A stretch of DNA of 64,000 nt from Paenibacillus sp. FSL R7-0345. Its GTDB lineage: Bacteria > Bacillota > Bacilli > Paenibacillales > Paenibacillaceae. A model generated the notes under the pieces. The model was not told the origin of the DNA. It ran no database searches and saw nothing but the letters and a program-made list of their open reading frames with translations. Positions within the stretch are counted from its first letter, which is position 1, and each line of letters starts with the position of its first letter. Made by a program: the position numbers and the translations under genes. Shown one piece after another: positions 29,383 to 39,413 of this stretch. The stretch covers positions 266,501 through 330,500 of the forward strand of contig NZ_CP152002.1 of the NCBI RefSeq assembly GCF_038595055.1. The letters are read 5' to 3'.

Positions 29383-30369
29383 ATGGTTACTCAAGGGAAA
29401 AGGAGTGCATTAAGCGCAGTACAGAGTCCGCAGGTTGGGCTCCCCGCAAAGAAAAGGACCGTATTGAAGCATCTGCTGAAGCATAAGGTGCTGCTGCTCA
29501 TGCTGCTGCCGGGCGTTGTCTTTTTGCTCATTAACAATTACCTGCCGATGTTCGGAATTATTATTGCCTTCAAGAACATCAACTACGTGGACGGGATTCT
29601 GGGCAGCCCGTGGGTCGGACTGGATAACTTCAGGTTCCTGTTCGCAACCTCGGATGCGTGGATCATTACCCGGAACACGGTGCTGTACAACTTCGTGTTT
29701 ATTATTCTCAATCTGGTTATTGCGGTTTCGATCGCGATTGCCTTGAATGAGCTGCGGAATAAGCTGGCGGCCAAGTTTTATCAGAGTGTCATGTTCTTCC
29801 CGTACTTTTTATCGATGGTCGTTGTGAGTTATCTCGTGTTCGCTTTCCTAAATGTTGAATACGGTTTCATTAATAAAGGTGTACTGGCAATGTTCGGGCT
29901 GAGCGAGCTGAACTGGTACTCGGAGCCGAAGTACTGGCCGTTTATTCTGCCACTGATCAACCTCTGGAAAGGGGTCGGCTATGGTTGTGTGATTTACTTG
30001 GCGGCCATTGTCGGCATTGATTCCGAATATTATGAGGCTGCGCTGATTGACGGCGCGGGCAAATGGAAGCAGATTCTGCATATCACGGTCCCGCTGATCC
30101 GCCCGGTGATCATTATCACGACCATTCTGGCAATCGGCGGAATCTTCCGCTCCGACTTCGGGCTGTTCTACCAGACGACGCTGAACTCCGGGGCGCTGTA
30201 TCCGACGACACTCGTCATTGATACCTACGTCTATAACGCGCTGATCAACATGGGCAACCTGGGGATGTCGGCAGCGGCGGGTTTATACCAGTCGCTGGTC
30301 GGATTTTTCCTGGTGCTGGGCTCGAACTGGATCGTGCGCAAGGTCGACAAGGACCAGGCTGTATTCTAA
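29383..30369 (+). CDS. Sugar ABC transporter permease, LplB/YteP-type
   Basis: A 328-residue membrane permease with six predicted helices. The EAA loop that contacts the ATPase is YEAALIDGAGKWKQILHITV. It begins the carbohydrate operon with a second permease, a binding lipoprotein and four carbohydrate-active proteins. No ATPase gene is present, so a shared MsmX-like ATPase is expected. The start is the ATG at 29383 with GGAGG eight bases upstream. YteP and LplB relatives import rhamnogalacturonan-derived and similar oligosaccharides. Confidence 0.93.
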   Translation: MVTQGKRSALSAVQSPQVGLPAKKRTVLKHLLKHKVLLLMLLPGVVFLLINNYLPMFGIIIAFKNINYVDGILGSPWVGLDNFRFLFATSDAWIITRNTVLYNFVFIILNLVIAVSIAIALNELRNKLAAKFYQSVMFFPYFLSMVVVSYLVFAFLNVEYGFINKGVLAMFGLSELNWYSEPKYWPFILPLINLWKGVGYGCVIYLAAIVGIDSEYYEAALIDGAGKWKQILHITVPLIRPVIIITTILAIGGIFRSDFGLFYQTTLNSGALYPTTLVIDTYVYNALINMGNLGMSAAAGLYQSLVGFFLVLGSNWIVRKVDKDQAVF

Positions 30370-30398
30370 AAAAGAAGGATCCGGAGGAGAGGTAGGCT

Positions 30399-31292
30399 GT
30401 GACCAATAATGAAATCTCCAAATTTACGAATCTGCTGCTCCATTTTATTTTTATTATTCTGTCGATCACCTGTCTGCTGCCGATTGTGCTGGTCTTCATG
30501 ATCTCCATTACCGATTACGATACGATTGTCCTGAACGGGTATCAATTTTTCCCGGAGAAGCTCAGCCTTGAGGCGTATGCCTATATCTTCAAGGACTATA
30601 GCGTCATTGTAAAAGCGTACGGGGTGTCCATTTTTGTGACCGTGATCGGTACGCTGCTGAGTGTGTTTATCTCTTCGCTGTATGCATATCCGATTTCCCG
30701 GACGGACTTCAGATACCGCGGCATTTTCGCTTTTCTGATCTTTTTTACGATGCTGTTCGGCGGGGGGCTGGTGCCCTGGTACATGGTGTACACTCAGGTG
30801 CTGGATCTCAAAAATTCAGTCTGGGCGCTGATCGTCCCGATGCTGCTGTCCCCCTTCAATGTGCTGATTATGAAAACCTATTTCCAGATGTCCGTGCCGC
30901 CGGCACTGATCGAGGCTTCCAAAATTGACGGGGCCGGAGAGCTGAGGACCTTTTTCCGGATTGTTTTCCCGCTGTCCCTGCCGGTCTTTGCCACAATTGG
31001 CCTGTTTAACACGCTGCATTACTGGAACGACTGGTTCAACAGCATGATCTTCATTACCGATACCGACCTCTACTCCCTGCAGTATCTGATGTACAAAATG
31101 ATCTCCCAGGCGGACTATCTGAGCCGCAACGGCGCTCTGATCCAGGGCTCGGCCACTGAGCTGGCTAAACTGCCGGGCGAAACCATCCGCATGGCGATGG
31201 CCCTGATCGGGATCGGCCCGATTGTGCTGGCATATCCGTTCTTCCAGCGTTATTTTATCAAAGGCTTAACGCTCGGCTCTATTAAAGGCTAA
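30399..31292 (+). CDS. Carbohydrate ABC transporter permease, YtcP/LplC-type
   Basis: A 297-residue second permease with six helices and the EAA loop IEASKIDGAGELRTFFRIVF. It ends RYFIKGLTLGSIKG, typical of this family. GTG start at 30399 after GGAGGAGAGG. It pairs with the permease 29 bases upstream and with the lipoprotein downstream. Confidence 0.93.
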   Translation: MTNNEISKFTNLLLHFIFIILSITCLLPIVLVFMISITDYDTIVLNGYQFFPEKLSLEAYAYIFKDYSVIVKAYGVSIFVTVIGTLLSVFISSLYAYPISRTDFRYRGIFAFLIFFTMLFGGGLVPWYMVYTQVLDLKNSVWALIVPMLLSPFNVLIMKTYFQMSVPPALIEASKIDGAGELRTFFRIVFPLSLPVFATIGLFNTLHYWNDWFNSMIFITDTDLYSLQYLMYKMISQADYLSRNGALIQGSATELAKLPGETIRMAMALIGIGPIVLAYPFFQRYFIKGLTLGSIKG

Positions 31293-31347
31293 CCTCGGCT
31301 GACACCGAATAGCATATATTTTTCGAGTAAGAGGGAGGAAGAGAGTT

Positions 31348-32883
31348 ATGGTAATTAAAAAAGGCACGGGTCTGATGCTATCGCTTGTTCTGATGGCCGG
31401 CTTGGCATTAAGCGGGTGCGGAGGCAATACCAGCAATACCGGGACTGCAGTCCCTGAGACGACTGAAGCCGGCACTGCCGCGCCGGCCGCCACCGTTACC
31501 GCCACCGAAAAAACAAATGAGCTGGAACCGGTGGAGCTGTCCCTGTATTTACCCGGCGGGCCGGATAAGGATGTAGCCTCCGTGGAACAGGAGATCAACG
31601 CTTATTTAAAGGATAAAATCAACGCCACCATCAAAATCAATCAGCTGAGCTGGGATAAACCGGCCGACAAAGTCAATCTGATGATCCAGTCGGGCGAAGT
31701 GTTCGACATGGTCTATACGTGGAACTTCATGACTAATGCCGCGAAGGGTGCGTATGCGCCGCTAGAGGAGCTGATCGATCAATACGCCAAAGAAACCAAG
31801 GCACAGATTAACCCCGCCTATCTGCAGGCTGCAACCGTAAACGGACATTTGTATGCGGTTCCAACGGAAAAAGAGCTCGGCCAGTCCGTCGGTTTTGCCT
31901 TTGATCAGGCAATCGTCGACAAATACGGCTTTGATGTGAACAGCATTACGAAGCTGGAAGATATTGAACCGATGCTGAAGGTTATTAAGGAGAAAGAGCC
32001 GGGCATCTCGCCGCTGTTCATGAACCATACAGACAGCCTGCACTGGTTCACAGCCTATCCGGAGAGCGAGGACCTCGATGGAAGCAATGAAATTCCGACC
32101 CTGCTGAATTACAAGACGATGAAGGTGTTCAACGAATACGATACTCCGGAGATTCTGGAACGGCTCAAGCTGATCCGCAAATGGTATGAAGCCGGCTATA
32201 TCAATAAGAACGGGGCCACTGACAAGACAGAGCTGAAGGACGCTGTAAAAAGCGGCAAGGCCTGGTTCGTCTACGGGAATATGAACCCGACTTCCACCAA
32301 CGACTGGACGCGTCTCGCCGAGAAGCCGATGATTATCAAAACGCTGCTGCCGGTACAAGTAGGGACCAAGAGCCTGCAGGGCTCGATGCTGGCGATCTCC
32401 AGAACCTCGAAGAATCCGGAGCGGGCGATGATGTTCATCAACCTGATTCACACTGATCCTGTGCTGTATAACCTGCTCACCTTCGGTATCGAAGGCAAGC
32501 ACTATAAGAAGCTGGATGCGGGCACTGTTGAGTTCATTCCCGACAGCGGTTATAATTCCGTCTCGTCCTGGATGATCGGGAATGTGCTGCTTAACTATCT
32601 GAATAAGGATGAAGATCCGAAACGGGTGCAGCTGTACAAAGACTGGAACGCCAACTCCACCATTTCGCCGGTGATCGGATTCGTCTTTGATTCCACGAAG
32701 GTGCAGTCTCAGATCGGGGCGCTGATCAATATTACCAAGCAGTATAAGAATACTTTGTATTCCGGGGAAAAAGATCCGGAGCCGATCCTGAAGGAAATGA
32801 ACAGCAAGCTGAAAGCAGCCGGACTGGATGCAGTGATTAATGAGCTTCAGACGCAAATGGATGCATTTCTGGCCGCCAAATAA
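31348..32883 (+). CDS. Sugar-binding lipoprotein of the ABC transporter
   Basis: A 511-residue extracellular binding protein. The signal peptide ends in lipobox LSGC with Cys24, followed by a Thr/Ala/Pro-rich linker (about residues 27-55). The binding domain shows VEQEINAYLKDKINATIKI, FDMVYTWNFMTNAAKGAYAPL and the C-terminal NSTISPVIGFVFD of the LplA/YtcQ group. It captures an oligosaccharide at the membrane surface for the two permeases before it. A strong hairpin follows the stop and may make this transcript more stable than the downstream part. Confidence 0.93.
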   Translation: MVIKKGTGLMLSLVLMAGLALSGCGGNTSNTGTAVPETTEAGTAAPAATVTATEKTNELEPVELSLYLPGGPDKDVASVEQEINAYLKDKINATIKINQLSWDKPADKVNLMIQSGEVFDMVYTWNFMTNAAKGAYAPLEELIDQYAKETKAQINPAYLQAATVNGHLYAVPTEKELGQSVGFAFDQAIVDKYGFDVNSITKLEDIEPMLKVIKEKEPGISPLFMNHTDSLHWFTAYPESEDLDGSNEIPTLLNYKTMKVFNEYDTPEILERLKLIRKWYEAGYINKNGATDKTELKDAVKSGKAWFVYGNMNPTSTNDWTRLAEKPMIIKTLLPVQVGTKSLQGSMLAISRTSKNPERAMMFINLIHTDPVLYNLLTFGIEGKHYKKLDAGTVEFIPDSGYNSVSSWMIGNVLLNYLNKDEDPKRVQLYKDWNANSTISPVIGFVFDSTKVQSQIGALINITKQYKNTLYSGEKDPEPILKEMNSKLKAAGLDAVINELQTQMDAFLAAK

Positions 32884-32903
32884 GGTATTGAAGCAGTAGC
32901 AGA

Positions 32904-32954
32904 CCCGGTTACCGGCAAGCATCGCCCCATTCAGCCGCTTGTCCGGTTACCGGG
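32904..32954 (+). other. Intercistronic hairpin after the binding-protein gene
   Basis: CCCGGTTACCGGCAAG and CTTGTCCGGTTACCGGG pair almost completely around a loop of about 18 bases. No T-run follows, so it is more likely an mRNA-stabilising or partial-termination stem than a full terminator. Confidence 0.55.
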
Positions 32955-33020
32955 TATTCATATTCGCCGAGCCAGCATTTGGGGTGCCCTAATCTTACTT
33001 TATAGAAGAGGGTGTTTAAT

Positions 33021-36000
33021 GTGCGAATTCAAAAAGGTACAGCTAAACTGCTGATCCTGTTGTTAGTATGGACGATGTTTATAACGCCGGGCGGACCGGA
33101 TGTAAAAGCGGCTTCACCCTTCACTGCAGCTGCACTGGATATACAGCAGACGGCTAAGCCGGAAGGGCTGGTTTCAGGCCTGGCTTCGGTAAGTGCCGCC
33201 ACCTATGAGCCGCCGGCAACCTTATTGTGGCAGGTTGGAGACCAGGATAACAGCTCTGCGGAGTTTACCGTGTATAACAACGTCTACAGCAATGTTTATG
33301 AAAACGTATACAGTGAAAATCTTACTCTCCCCGTATCCCCCGCAATATGGAACACCATTTCAAAGGGCATGAAGGCTGACGCCAACGGCACGATGCGGCT
33401 TACGTATCAGCTGGCGGAGATCCCTGAATACGGAATCCAATTCAGCTTGAAGGTAATTGATGCAAGCACGGCCATTCCTCAGCTTGCTGTCTTTTCTAAT
33501 GGACTAATGAGCGGACTGATTCAAATTACCGGTATCAATAATGGTGAAACAGCTCTGGTAATTACCTGGAAGCAGACCTATAAGCTCTATATCCCCAAGG
33601 AACAGCTGCAGACGGGTGAGAATGTGCTAACACTGGCTGTCGACCGCGGCCTTTACGCAGACCCGCAGGCTCCCGGTTATAACGGGGATCAGTATTTATG
33701 GTTTGAATGGGATTATTTCAGGCTGGATGCTCTTAATGCGCCGGCTGCTGAACCCATTCATGGCCGGTACATTCATTTGGGCAGTACGCTGGCCGCCGCC
33801 ACTTTCAAATACGACGAGAACGCAATCCGTCATCTGGCCCCGATGACCAAGTGGATGGGCATCGCCTACAGCGGCAACTGGATGCGGGCTTCTTTCTGGT
33901 CGGATACCAGCAGCGGCTGGGACCCGCAGGGGCGTAATTACCTGGCGACGCTGCGTGATCTCAATCTGGAGCCGATGCTGAATATCGTCGGCGGTAACTG
34001 GAAGAGCAATACAGAGCTGGCCGCCGGCACAATACCGGCGGCACTGCGCAGCTATTACGCTGCATTTGTGACCAAGTTCGGCGATTTGTATCAATATGCC
34101 GAGACGGGCAATGAGCCGGGGCTGTTCGGCTGGGCGCAGCAGGCCGTGGTGGCTACCCACGGGCTGATGGATGAGGAGCGGCAGACTAACAGCCAGCCGT
34201 ACCTTAAGATCGTTGCCCCGGGCTGGGCGTATTGGCCTTACAACGGGACCCCGGACGGCTGGGAACGGGATGCGGAGCAGCGCCGGGAGATTGAAGAGTT
34301 GTCTGATCTGACCAACGGTCACAGCTACGGCGGCACGGGCGTGCAGCCGCTGCCGGGTGCCAGCCTGTATGAGAATCTGCGTGTCTACAATGAATCGGAT
34401 GAAGGGTTCGGCAAGGAAATGGCGATGAGCGAGACCGGTGCCAATGACAATCATTCCGACAATACTAAATATGGCACGTATGCCTACAGGTTTGCCTCGG
34501 CTTTTGACCGGGAGATGCGCGGCGATATCGGCTATGCGGACCATATTATGCAGCATGCGGCCTTCTTCAATGATGGTACTGAATTCGGGCTGTTCGACTC
34601 CGGCATTAACTGGAGCACCCACCGGGCTGAGGATACTGTGGCCGTGGCTGCAAATCCGAATGAGGGAGGGGAGACCCGGCTGAAGACCTTCCGCAGACTG
34701 GCTGCAGCGTACGCGACGCACGGAAGCCCGCTCCGCTACGAAGTGGTGAATGATACTGCCCTGACCGGCAAAAAAGCCTACTTCCGCGCAGTCGACACCT
34801 CGGGACTCGGCACCTCAACCATTGGAGCCTCGGCGGATAAAATTCTGCTGAACTTCGTGAACTTTGAGAAGGAGCCGCTGACGATGCAGGTGAAGGTAAC
34901 CATGCCGGACAGCGGAGCCTATACCGGAGAAATATTCGGGGCCGGCAACAGCTATGCTGCCGCACATTCCACCGTGCAGCTTACAGCAACGCCGGATATT
35001 ACGCTAAGCGTGAGTCTGGGGGCCGGCGAAACCGTGCAGTACCTCCTGGATGAACTGGAGACGACCGCTCCTGCAGCTCCAACCGGCGCTGCGGCGGCGG
35101 CGGTAAGCCATGAGCAGATCAGAGTGAGCTGGAACGCTGCGACCGATAATGACACGGTGGCGGGCTACCGGGTGTTCCGCAGCGGAGGAACCGAGCCGTT
35201 GATGACTATACCTGGACGGATCACCTTTTTCGATGATTACAGCGTTGCTCCACAGACGGCATACAGCTATACGGTGCAGGCAGTAGATGATTCCGGCAAT
35301 ATGTCTGCCCTGACGACTGCCGTGTCCGCGGCGACTCCGGCTATGCCGGTCACACCGCACGTGGCAGGGGACGCTACGAAATTTGAAGCAGAGGCTGCTG
35401 CATTTGCCCTGCCATTAAAAACAGGCAATAACAACAGTGCTTCCGGTAAAAAGGTTGTAGAGCAGACCCATGCCGGTCCAATCTCGATCCAGGGCTTCTA
35501 TTCGGCTTCAGGCGGCAGCTATACCCTAACTATTGCATACGCTTCCAATCAGGAATCGAAGAAAAATATTTTTGTCAACGGACAGAAGCTGTCTACCGTT
35601 ACGCTGCCGACAACAGGCAGCTGGACGGCTAATTTCACCGCCAGACAGTATGCAATTACGCTTCAGCCGGGCTATAACACCATTACCTTTACTTCAGGCG
35701 GCAACGGGGCTAATCTTGACTATTTCAGGCTGGAGGAAGGGGCTTTTGTTCCGGTATCCGCCTGGTATACGGTAGCGCATGACAATGCTTATATCGACTA
35801 TAGCGGATTTGAGCCGGCTCCGAACGGCGTGTCTCATGTAACTTACTCGCCGGATGCCTCGGCGGTGCTGAATTTTAACGGCATCGGCGTCCGCTGGAGA
35901 TCGGATATTAAGAGCGATATGGGCAGCGCGGAGGTCTATGTGGACGGCCAGCTGAAGACAACCGTGGTGATTCCGCAGGCCGGACTTGAAGGCGACAACA

Positions 36001-36542
36001 AAGCTGTCTACGAGCTAACCGGGCTGGATTACGGGCTGCACCGGATTGAGGTGATTGCGGCAGAGGGGAAGGTCATGGTCAGCAGCTTCCAGTTCGAGGG
36101 CTATGAAGCCACACTGCCCGTGCCGGGCCCGGACCTGACTGTTACCGGCATCGGCTGGAATATCGTGAACAGCGACGGCTCGCCTTCAAGCCATACGGTG
36201 CCGCAGCTGGGAGACTCCTTAATCTTCTGGGCCAAGGTTAAAAATATCGGTGTACGCCCGACCCCGCTTAACCCCTCTACCGGTCTAGGGCAGATTACGG
36301 GCGGTGCGTTCTCGGTCAATGGCGGGGTCGTCTCCTGGACGGATACGAACAACAGCGTTATCCAGCCGGGGGAAGAAATTACACTGACTGCAAACAGCAG
36401 TGCCCAGGGAACCCCGCGCTGGACCGTTCCGGCGACCGGAGACTTCACAGTCCAATTCTTTGTCAATGATATCTGGCGATATGGGGAAATGAATAAGGAG
36501 AACAATAAATTGTCCGGTATATTGCATATCAGCCTGCCGTGA
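33021..36542 (+). CDS. Large secreted multidomain glycoside hydrolase (clan-A-like core, Fn3, CBM, CARDB)
   Basis: A 1173-residue exported enzyme. After the signal peptide (LLILLLVWTMFITPGGPDVKA) comes a beta-sandwich resembling domain III of family 4 polysaccharide lyases (about residues 60-235). A (beta/alpha)8-like core of about 400 residues follows, with TGNEPG (Glu365) and MSETGA (Glu471) in the positions of acid/base and nucleophile of clan-A hydrolases. Then come an Fn3 domain (about 685-775), a CBM6/35-like module (about 785-905), another jelly-roll (about 910-1030) and a CARDB-like domain at the end. The start is a GTG at 33021 spaced from GAGGG; a GTG at 33012 is possible. Family assignment and substrate are unknown. 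Its operon implies a uronic-acid-containing polymer. Confidence 0.75.
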   Translation: MRIQKGTAKLLILLLVWTMFITPGGPDVKAASPFTAAALDIQQTAKPEGLVSGLASVSAATYEPPATLLWQVGDQDNSSAEFTVYNNVYSNVYENVYSENLTLPVSPAIWNTISKGMKADANGTMRLTYQLAEIPEYGIQFSLKVIDASTAIPQLAVFSNGLMSGLIQITGINNGETALVITWKQTYKLYIPKEQLQTGENVLTLAVDRGLYADPQAPGYNGDQYLWFEWDYFRLDALNAPAAEPIHGRYIHLGSTLAAATFKYDENAIRHLAPMTKWMGIAYSGNWMRASFWSDTSSGWDPQGRNYLATLRDLNLEPMLNIVGGNWKSNTELAAGTIPAALRSYYAAFVTKFGDLYQYAETGNEPGLFGWAQQAVVATHGLMDEERQTNSQPYLKIVAPGWAYWPYNGTPDGWERDAEQRREIEELSDLTNGHSYGGTGVQPLPGASLYENLRVYNESDEGFGKEMAMSETGANDNHSDNTKYGTYAYRFASAFDREMRGDIGYADHIMQHAAFFNDGTEFGLFDSGINWSTHRAEDTVAVAANPNEGGETRLKTFRRLAAAYATHGSPLRYEVVNDTALTGKKAYFRAVDTSGLGTSTIGASADKILLNFVNFEKEPLTMQVKVTMPDSGAYTGEIFGAGNSYAAAHSTVQLTATPDITLSVSLGAGETVQYLLDELETTAPAAPTGAAAAAVSHEQIRVSWNAATDNDTVAGYRVFRSGGTEPLMTIPGRITFFDDYSVAPQTAYSYTVQAVDDSGNMSALTTAVSAATPAMPVTPHVAGDATKFEAEAAAFALPLKTGNNNSASGKKVVEQTHAGPISIQGFYSASGGSYTLTIAYASNQESKKNIFVNGQKLSTVTLPTTGSWTANFTARQYAITLQPGYNTITFTSGGNGANLDYFRLEEGAFVPVSAWYTVAHDNAYIDYSGFEPAPNGVSHVTYSPDASAVLNFNGIGVRWRSDIKSDMGSAEVYVDGQLKTTVVIPQAGLEGDNKAVYELTGLDYGLHRIEVIAAEGKVMVSSFQFEGYEATLPVPGPDLTVTGIGWNIVNSDGSPSSHTVPQLGDSLIFWAKVKNIGVRPTPLNPSTGLGQITGGAFSVNGGVVSWTDTNNSVIQPGEEITLTANSSAQGTPRWTVPATGDFTVQFFVNDIWRYGEMNKENNKLSGILHISLP

Positions 36543-36592
36543 CGGGTGAGTACCTTTATAGAATTTTGAAATTACCGGGAGGAATTGTAATC

Positions 36593-38323
36593 ATGCGGAG
36601 GCCGTTAACGAAGGATGCGCAGGCTTGGGTGGAGCGGACCTTACAATCCATGAGCGTGCGGGAAAAAATCGGGCAGACGATGCAGGATCATGCCGGAAGG
36701 CTGCCGTTCAAGGCCACAGATGAGGAAGAGGTCAGAGCATACCTGGAGAAATATCCGGTGGGAAGCTTCTTTATCGGCGGAGAGGTGATTCAGAAGGCAG
36801 CGGGCAAGGCCGGAGAATACCGGGAATGGGTAGAGCTGCTGCAAAGGATCAGTAAATATCCGCTGCTGTTTTCGGGTGATCTGGAATTCGGTGCAGGCTC
36901 GGCGGTCAAAAGCTTAACGGCATTCCCCCCGCTGCTTGCGCTCGCTGCAGCCGATGATGAGGCTCTGGCTTACGAGTACGGTAAATATACGGCGATTGAG
37001 GGCCGTGCGGCCGGGTTCACCTGGGCGCTGGCGCCGGGGACCGATCTGCTGCTGAACTGGATGAATCCGGTGATTACGACCCGCTGTCTGGGCGACGATC
37101 CGGGTCGGGTACTGCGTCTGTCCTCCGCAGTGGTGCAGGGGATGCAGGATCATGGAATCGCCGCCTGTGCCAAGCATTTTCCGGGAGACGGGGTGGATTA
37201 CCGGGACCAGCATATCATTACCACCATTAATAGCCTGCCGGAGGAGGAATGGTGGTCTGCCTATGGCAAGATCTCGCAGCATTTGATTGATCAAGGGCTT
37301 ATGTCGTATATGACAGGACATATTGCCCTTCATTGGTTGGAAGGGACGGCGGTAAAGGGCGGTAAGCCGGTTCCGGCAACCGTATCGCAGCGTATTACTG
37401 CCGGTCTGCTGCGCGGGCGGATGGGCTTCGGTGGCGTGGTGCTGTCCGACGCGCTGGATATGGGGGGCTTCTTGGCCTGGGGAGATTATGAGCAGCGGAT
37501 TGCAGACTGCTTCAACTGCGGTACCGATGTGCTGCTGTGGCCGGGGGTGCGGTATTTTGACACAATGGAGCTGGCACTCTCCCGGGGTACGGTATCGATG
37601 GAAAGGCTCGACTCCAGCGTACGGCGGATTCTGGAGATGAAGGCGGAGCTTGGGCTGCAGCATATGGATGAGCAAGGCCGTGATCCCCATGCCGCCCCGC
37701 TGCTGATGGATCAATTATTGCCAGACCTGAACCTCCGCGCCAGAGAGCTGAGCAGACAGCTTGCCGCGAAATGCATCACCCTTGTCCGCAACCGGGCGGG
37801 CCTGCTGCCGCTGAATCCGGAGAAGACCCGCAAGGTGCTGGTGATCATGCTGAACAAAGTAACACAGGGAAGGGTTTTTGAGCGGATGGGGCTGTTCGTG
37901 GAGCTGCTGAAATCACGGGGGCTGCAGGTCGATATTCTGGATGAATTCGAGCCGCTGAATACGCTGCAGAAATGGGAACAGTCCGGAATCCGCTGGGATG
38001 CTGCCTTCGTGCCGTATTTCATGCCGCTGCACGGCATGATGAATTCAGCCCGTCCGGTAGGGGAGGCAGCCAAAGCAATCTGGGCGCTGCAGCATGCGGA
38101 GACAATCAGCCCGATCGGCATTTCTTTTGCCACACCTTTTCTGCTGAAGGATATGCCGTTTCTGGATACACTCGTCAATGCGTATTCGCTTCACGAGGAT
38201 ACGGTGGAGTTCACGGTCAAGGCCTTGTTTGGTGAAGCTCTTTTTCAGGGACATTCTCCTGTTGAGGCTGATCCTGAGGAGAATGATCTGTATCAGGAGG
38301 TGCGGAGGCATGTTCCACACTAA
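36593..38323 (+). CDS. Glycoside hydrolase family 3 protein
   Basis: A 576-residue GH3 enzyme without signal peptide. It shows REKIGQTMQD, WALAPGTDLLLNW, the substrate-binding CAKHFPGDGVDYRDQH and the nucleophile Asp286 in GGVVLSDALDMGGF. The C-terminal domain is shorter than in classic beta-glucosidases. The DYRDQH segment resembles the Asp-His dyad loop of NagZ-type hexosaminidases, so glucosidase, xylosidase or hexosaminidase activity are all possible. The ATG at 36593 follows GGGAGG. It overlaps the GH105 gene by 14 bases. It probably cleaves imported oligosaccharides in the cytoplasm. Confidence 0.87.
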   Translation: MRRPLTKDAQAWVERTLQSMSVREKIGQTMQDHAGRLPFKATDEEEVRAYLEKYPVGSFFIGGEVIQKAAGKAGEYREWVELLQRISKYPLLFSGDLEFGAGSAVKSLTAFPPLLALAAADDEALAYEYGKYTAIEGRAAGFTWALAPGTDLLLNWMNPVITTRCLGDDPGRVLRLSSAVVQGMQDHGIAACAKHFPGDGVDYRDQHIITTINSLPEEEWWSAYGKISQHLIDQGLMSYMTGHIALHWLEGTAVKGGKPVPATVSQRITAGLLRGRMGFGGVVLSDALDMGGFLAWGDYEQRIADCFNCGTDVLLWPGVRYFDTMELALSRGTVSMERLDSSVRRILEMKAELGLQHMDEQGRDPHAAPLLMDQLLPDLNLRARELSRQLAAKCITLVRNRAGLLPLNPEKTRKVLVIMLNKVTQGRVFERMGLFVELLKSRGLQVDILDEFEPLNTLQKWEQSGIRWDAAFVPYFMPLHGMMNSARPVGEAAKAIWALQHAETISPIGISFATPFLLKDMPFLDTLVNAYSLHEDTVEFTVKALFGEALFQGHSPVEADPEENDLYQEVRRHVPH

Positions 38324-39413
38324 GCTTTTGCTGGAGTCGCAATTGGAGCAGGTGTTTGAGTATATGACAGCTGAACGGCATGCCGGCAATTGGGGGATGG
38401 ACATCAGCCACTGGGACTGGGTGCCGGGAGTTGGCGTGATCTCAATTCTAGATTACGGCCTGGCTGCGGGAGAGGACAAGGCGGTCCATTATGTGCAGGA
38501 GTGGGTGGAGCGGAACAGGCGGCAGGCCGGGGAAATCAGGGTGATCAACTCCATGGCCCCCTATGCGGTATTTCCCGGGCTATACCGGCGGACACAGGAC
38601 AGCTGGTTCCTGCTTAAGGCAGAGGAAATTGCCGGCTGGATGCTGAAGACTGCCCCCAGAACCCGGGAGGGGGCACTGGAGCATACCGTGACTGAAGCGG
38701 CTGATTTCCCGGAGCAGGTATGGGCGGATACGGTTTATATGGCAGTGCTGTTCCTGGCACGGCTGGCGGGACTGAACGGAGAGAGAAGAATGGCCGAGGC
38801 GGCGCTGGAACAGACACTGCTGCATCTGCGCCTGCTCCAGGACGGGCAGACAGGGCTGCTGTTCCACGGCTGGAATTGCCGGGAAGGTTGCCATATGTCC
38901 GCTGTTCGCTGGGCGCGTGCCAACGCCTGGATTACGCTCGCCGTTCCGCAGATTGCAGCAGAGATCAAGGGAATCACCGGCATTCCTGACGAGCTTCACA
39001 TCCGGTATAACCAGCTTGCCGCAGCCCTGCGTGCCTGCCAGGCGGAGGACGGATTGTGGCATACGGTACTGAACAGGCCGGATTATTACAAGGAGACCTC
39101 GGGCAGTGCGGGCATAGCCTGCGGCTTCATCCGGGGAGTAAGCAGCGGGCTGCTGGACGCTTCATATCTTGCCAGTGCGGAGCAGGCGCTTGCCGGTATT
39201 CTTCCGCTCATCACGAATGACGGTGAGGTGCAGGGCGTATCAGGCGGTACCCCGGTGATGCCGTCGGTGGAAGACTATGGCGGAATCGCCGTCTATCCCA
39301 CGCTGTACGGCCAGGGGCTGGTGATGCAGCTGCTGGCCCAGACGCTGGCCCTTCCGGGCATGGCAACCGGGGATACCCCACCCAAAGAAAGGCAGGGAGA
39401 TAAGCTTGAATAA
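38310..39413 (+). CDS. GH105 unsaturated uronyl hydrolase (YteR/YesR-like)
   Basis: A 367-residue (alpha/alpha)6 barrel enzyme that hydrates and removes the unsaturated uronate left on an oligosaccharide after a lyase cut. Marks are WGMDISHWDWVPGVGV, INSMAPYAVFPGLY, the catalytic Asp140 in QVWADTVYMAVLFLARL, FHGWN and VRWARANAWI. No signal peptide, so it acts in the cytoplasm on imported product. The ATG at 38310 follows AGGAGG and lies inside the end of the GH3 gene (14-base overlap), and the next gene overlaps its stop. Its need for an unsaturated substrate implies that a lyase acts in the same pathway. Confidence 0.88.
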   Translation: MFHTKLLLESQLEQVFEYMTAERHAGNWGMDISHWDWVPGVGVISILDYGLAAGEDKAVHYVQEWVERNRRQAGEIRVINSMAPYAVFPGLYRRTQDSWFLLKAEEIAGWMLKTAPRTREGALEHTVTEAADFPEQVWADTVYMAVLFLARLAGLNGERRMAEAALEQTLLHLRLLQDGQTGLLFHGWNCREGCHMSAVRWARANAWITLAVPQIAAEIKGITGIPDELHIRYNQLAAALRACQAEDGLWHTVLNRPDYYKETSGSAGIACGFIRGVSSGLLDASYLASAEQALAGILPLITNDGEVQGVSGGTPVMPSVEDYGGIAVYPTLYGQGLVMQLLAQTLALPGMATGDTPPKERQGDKLE

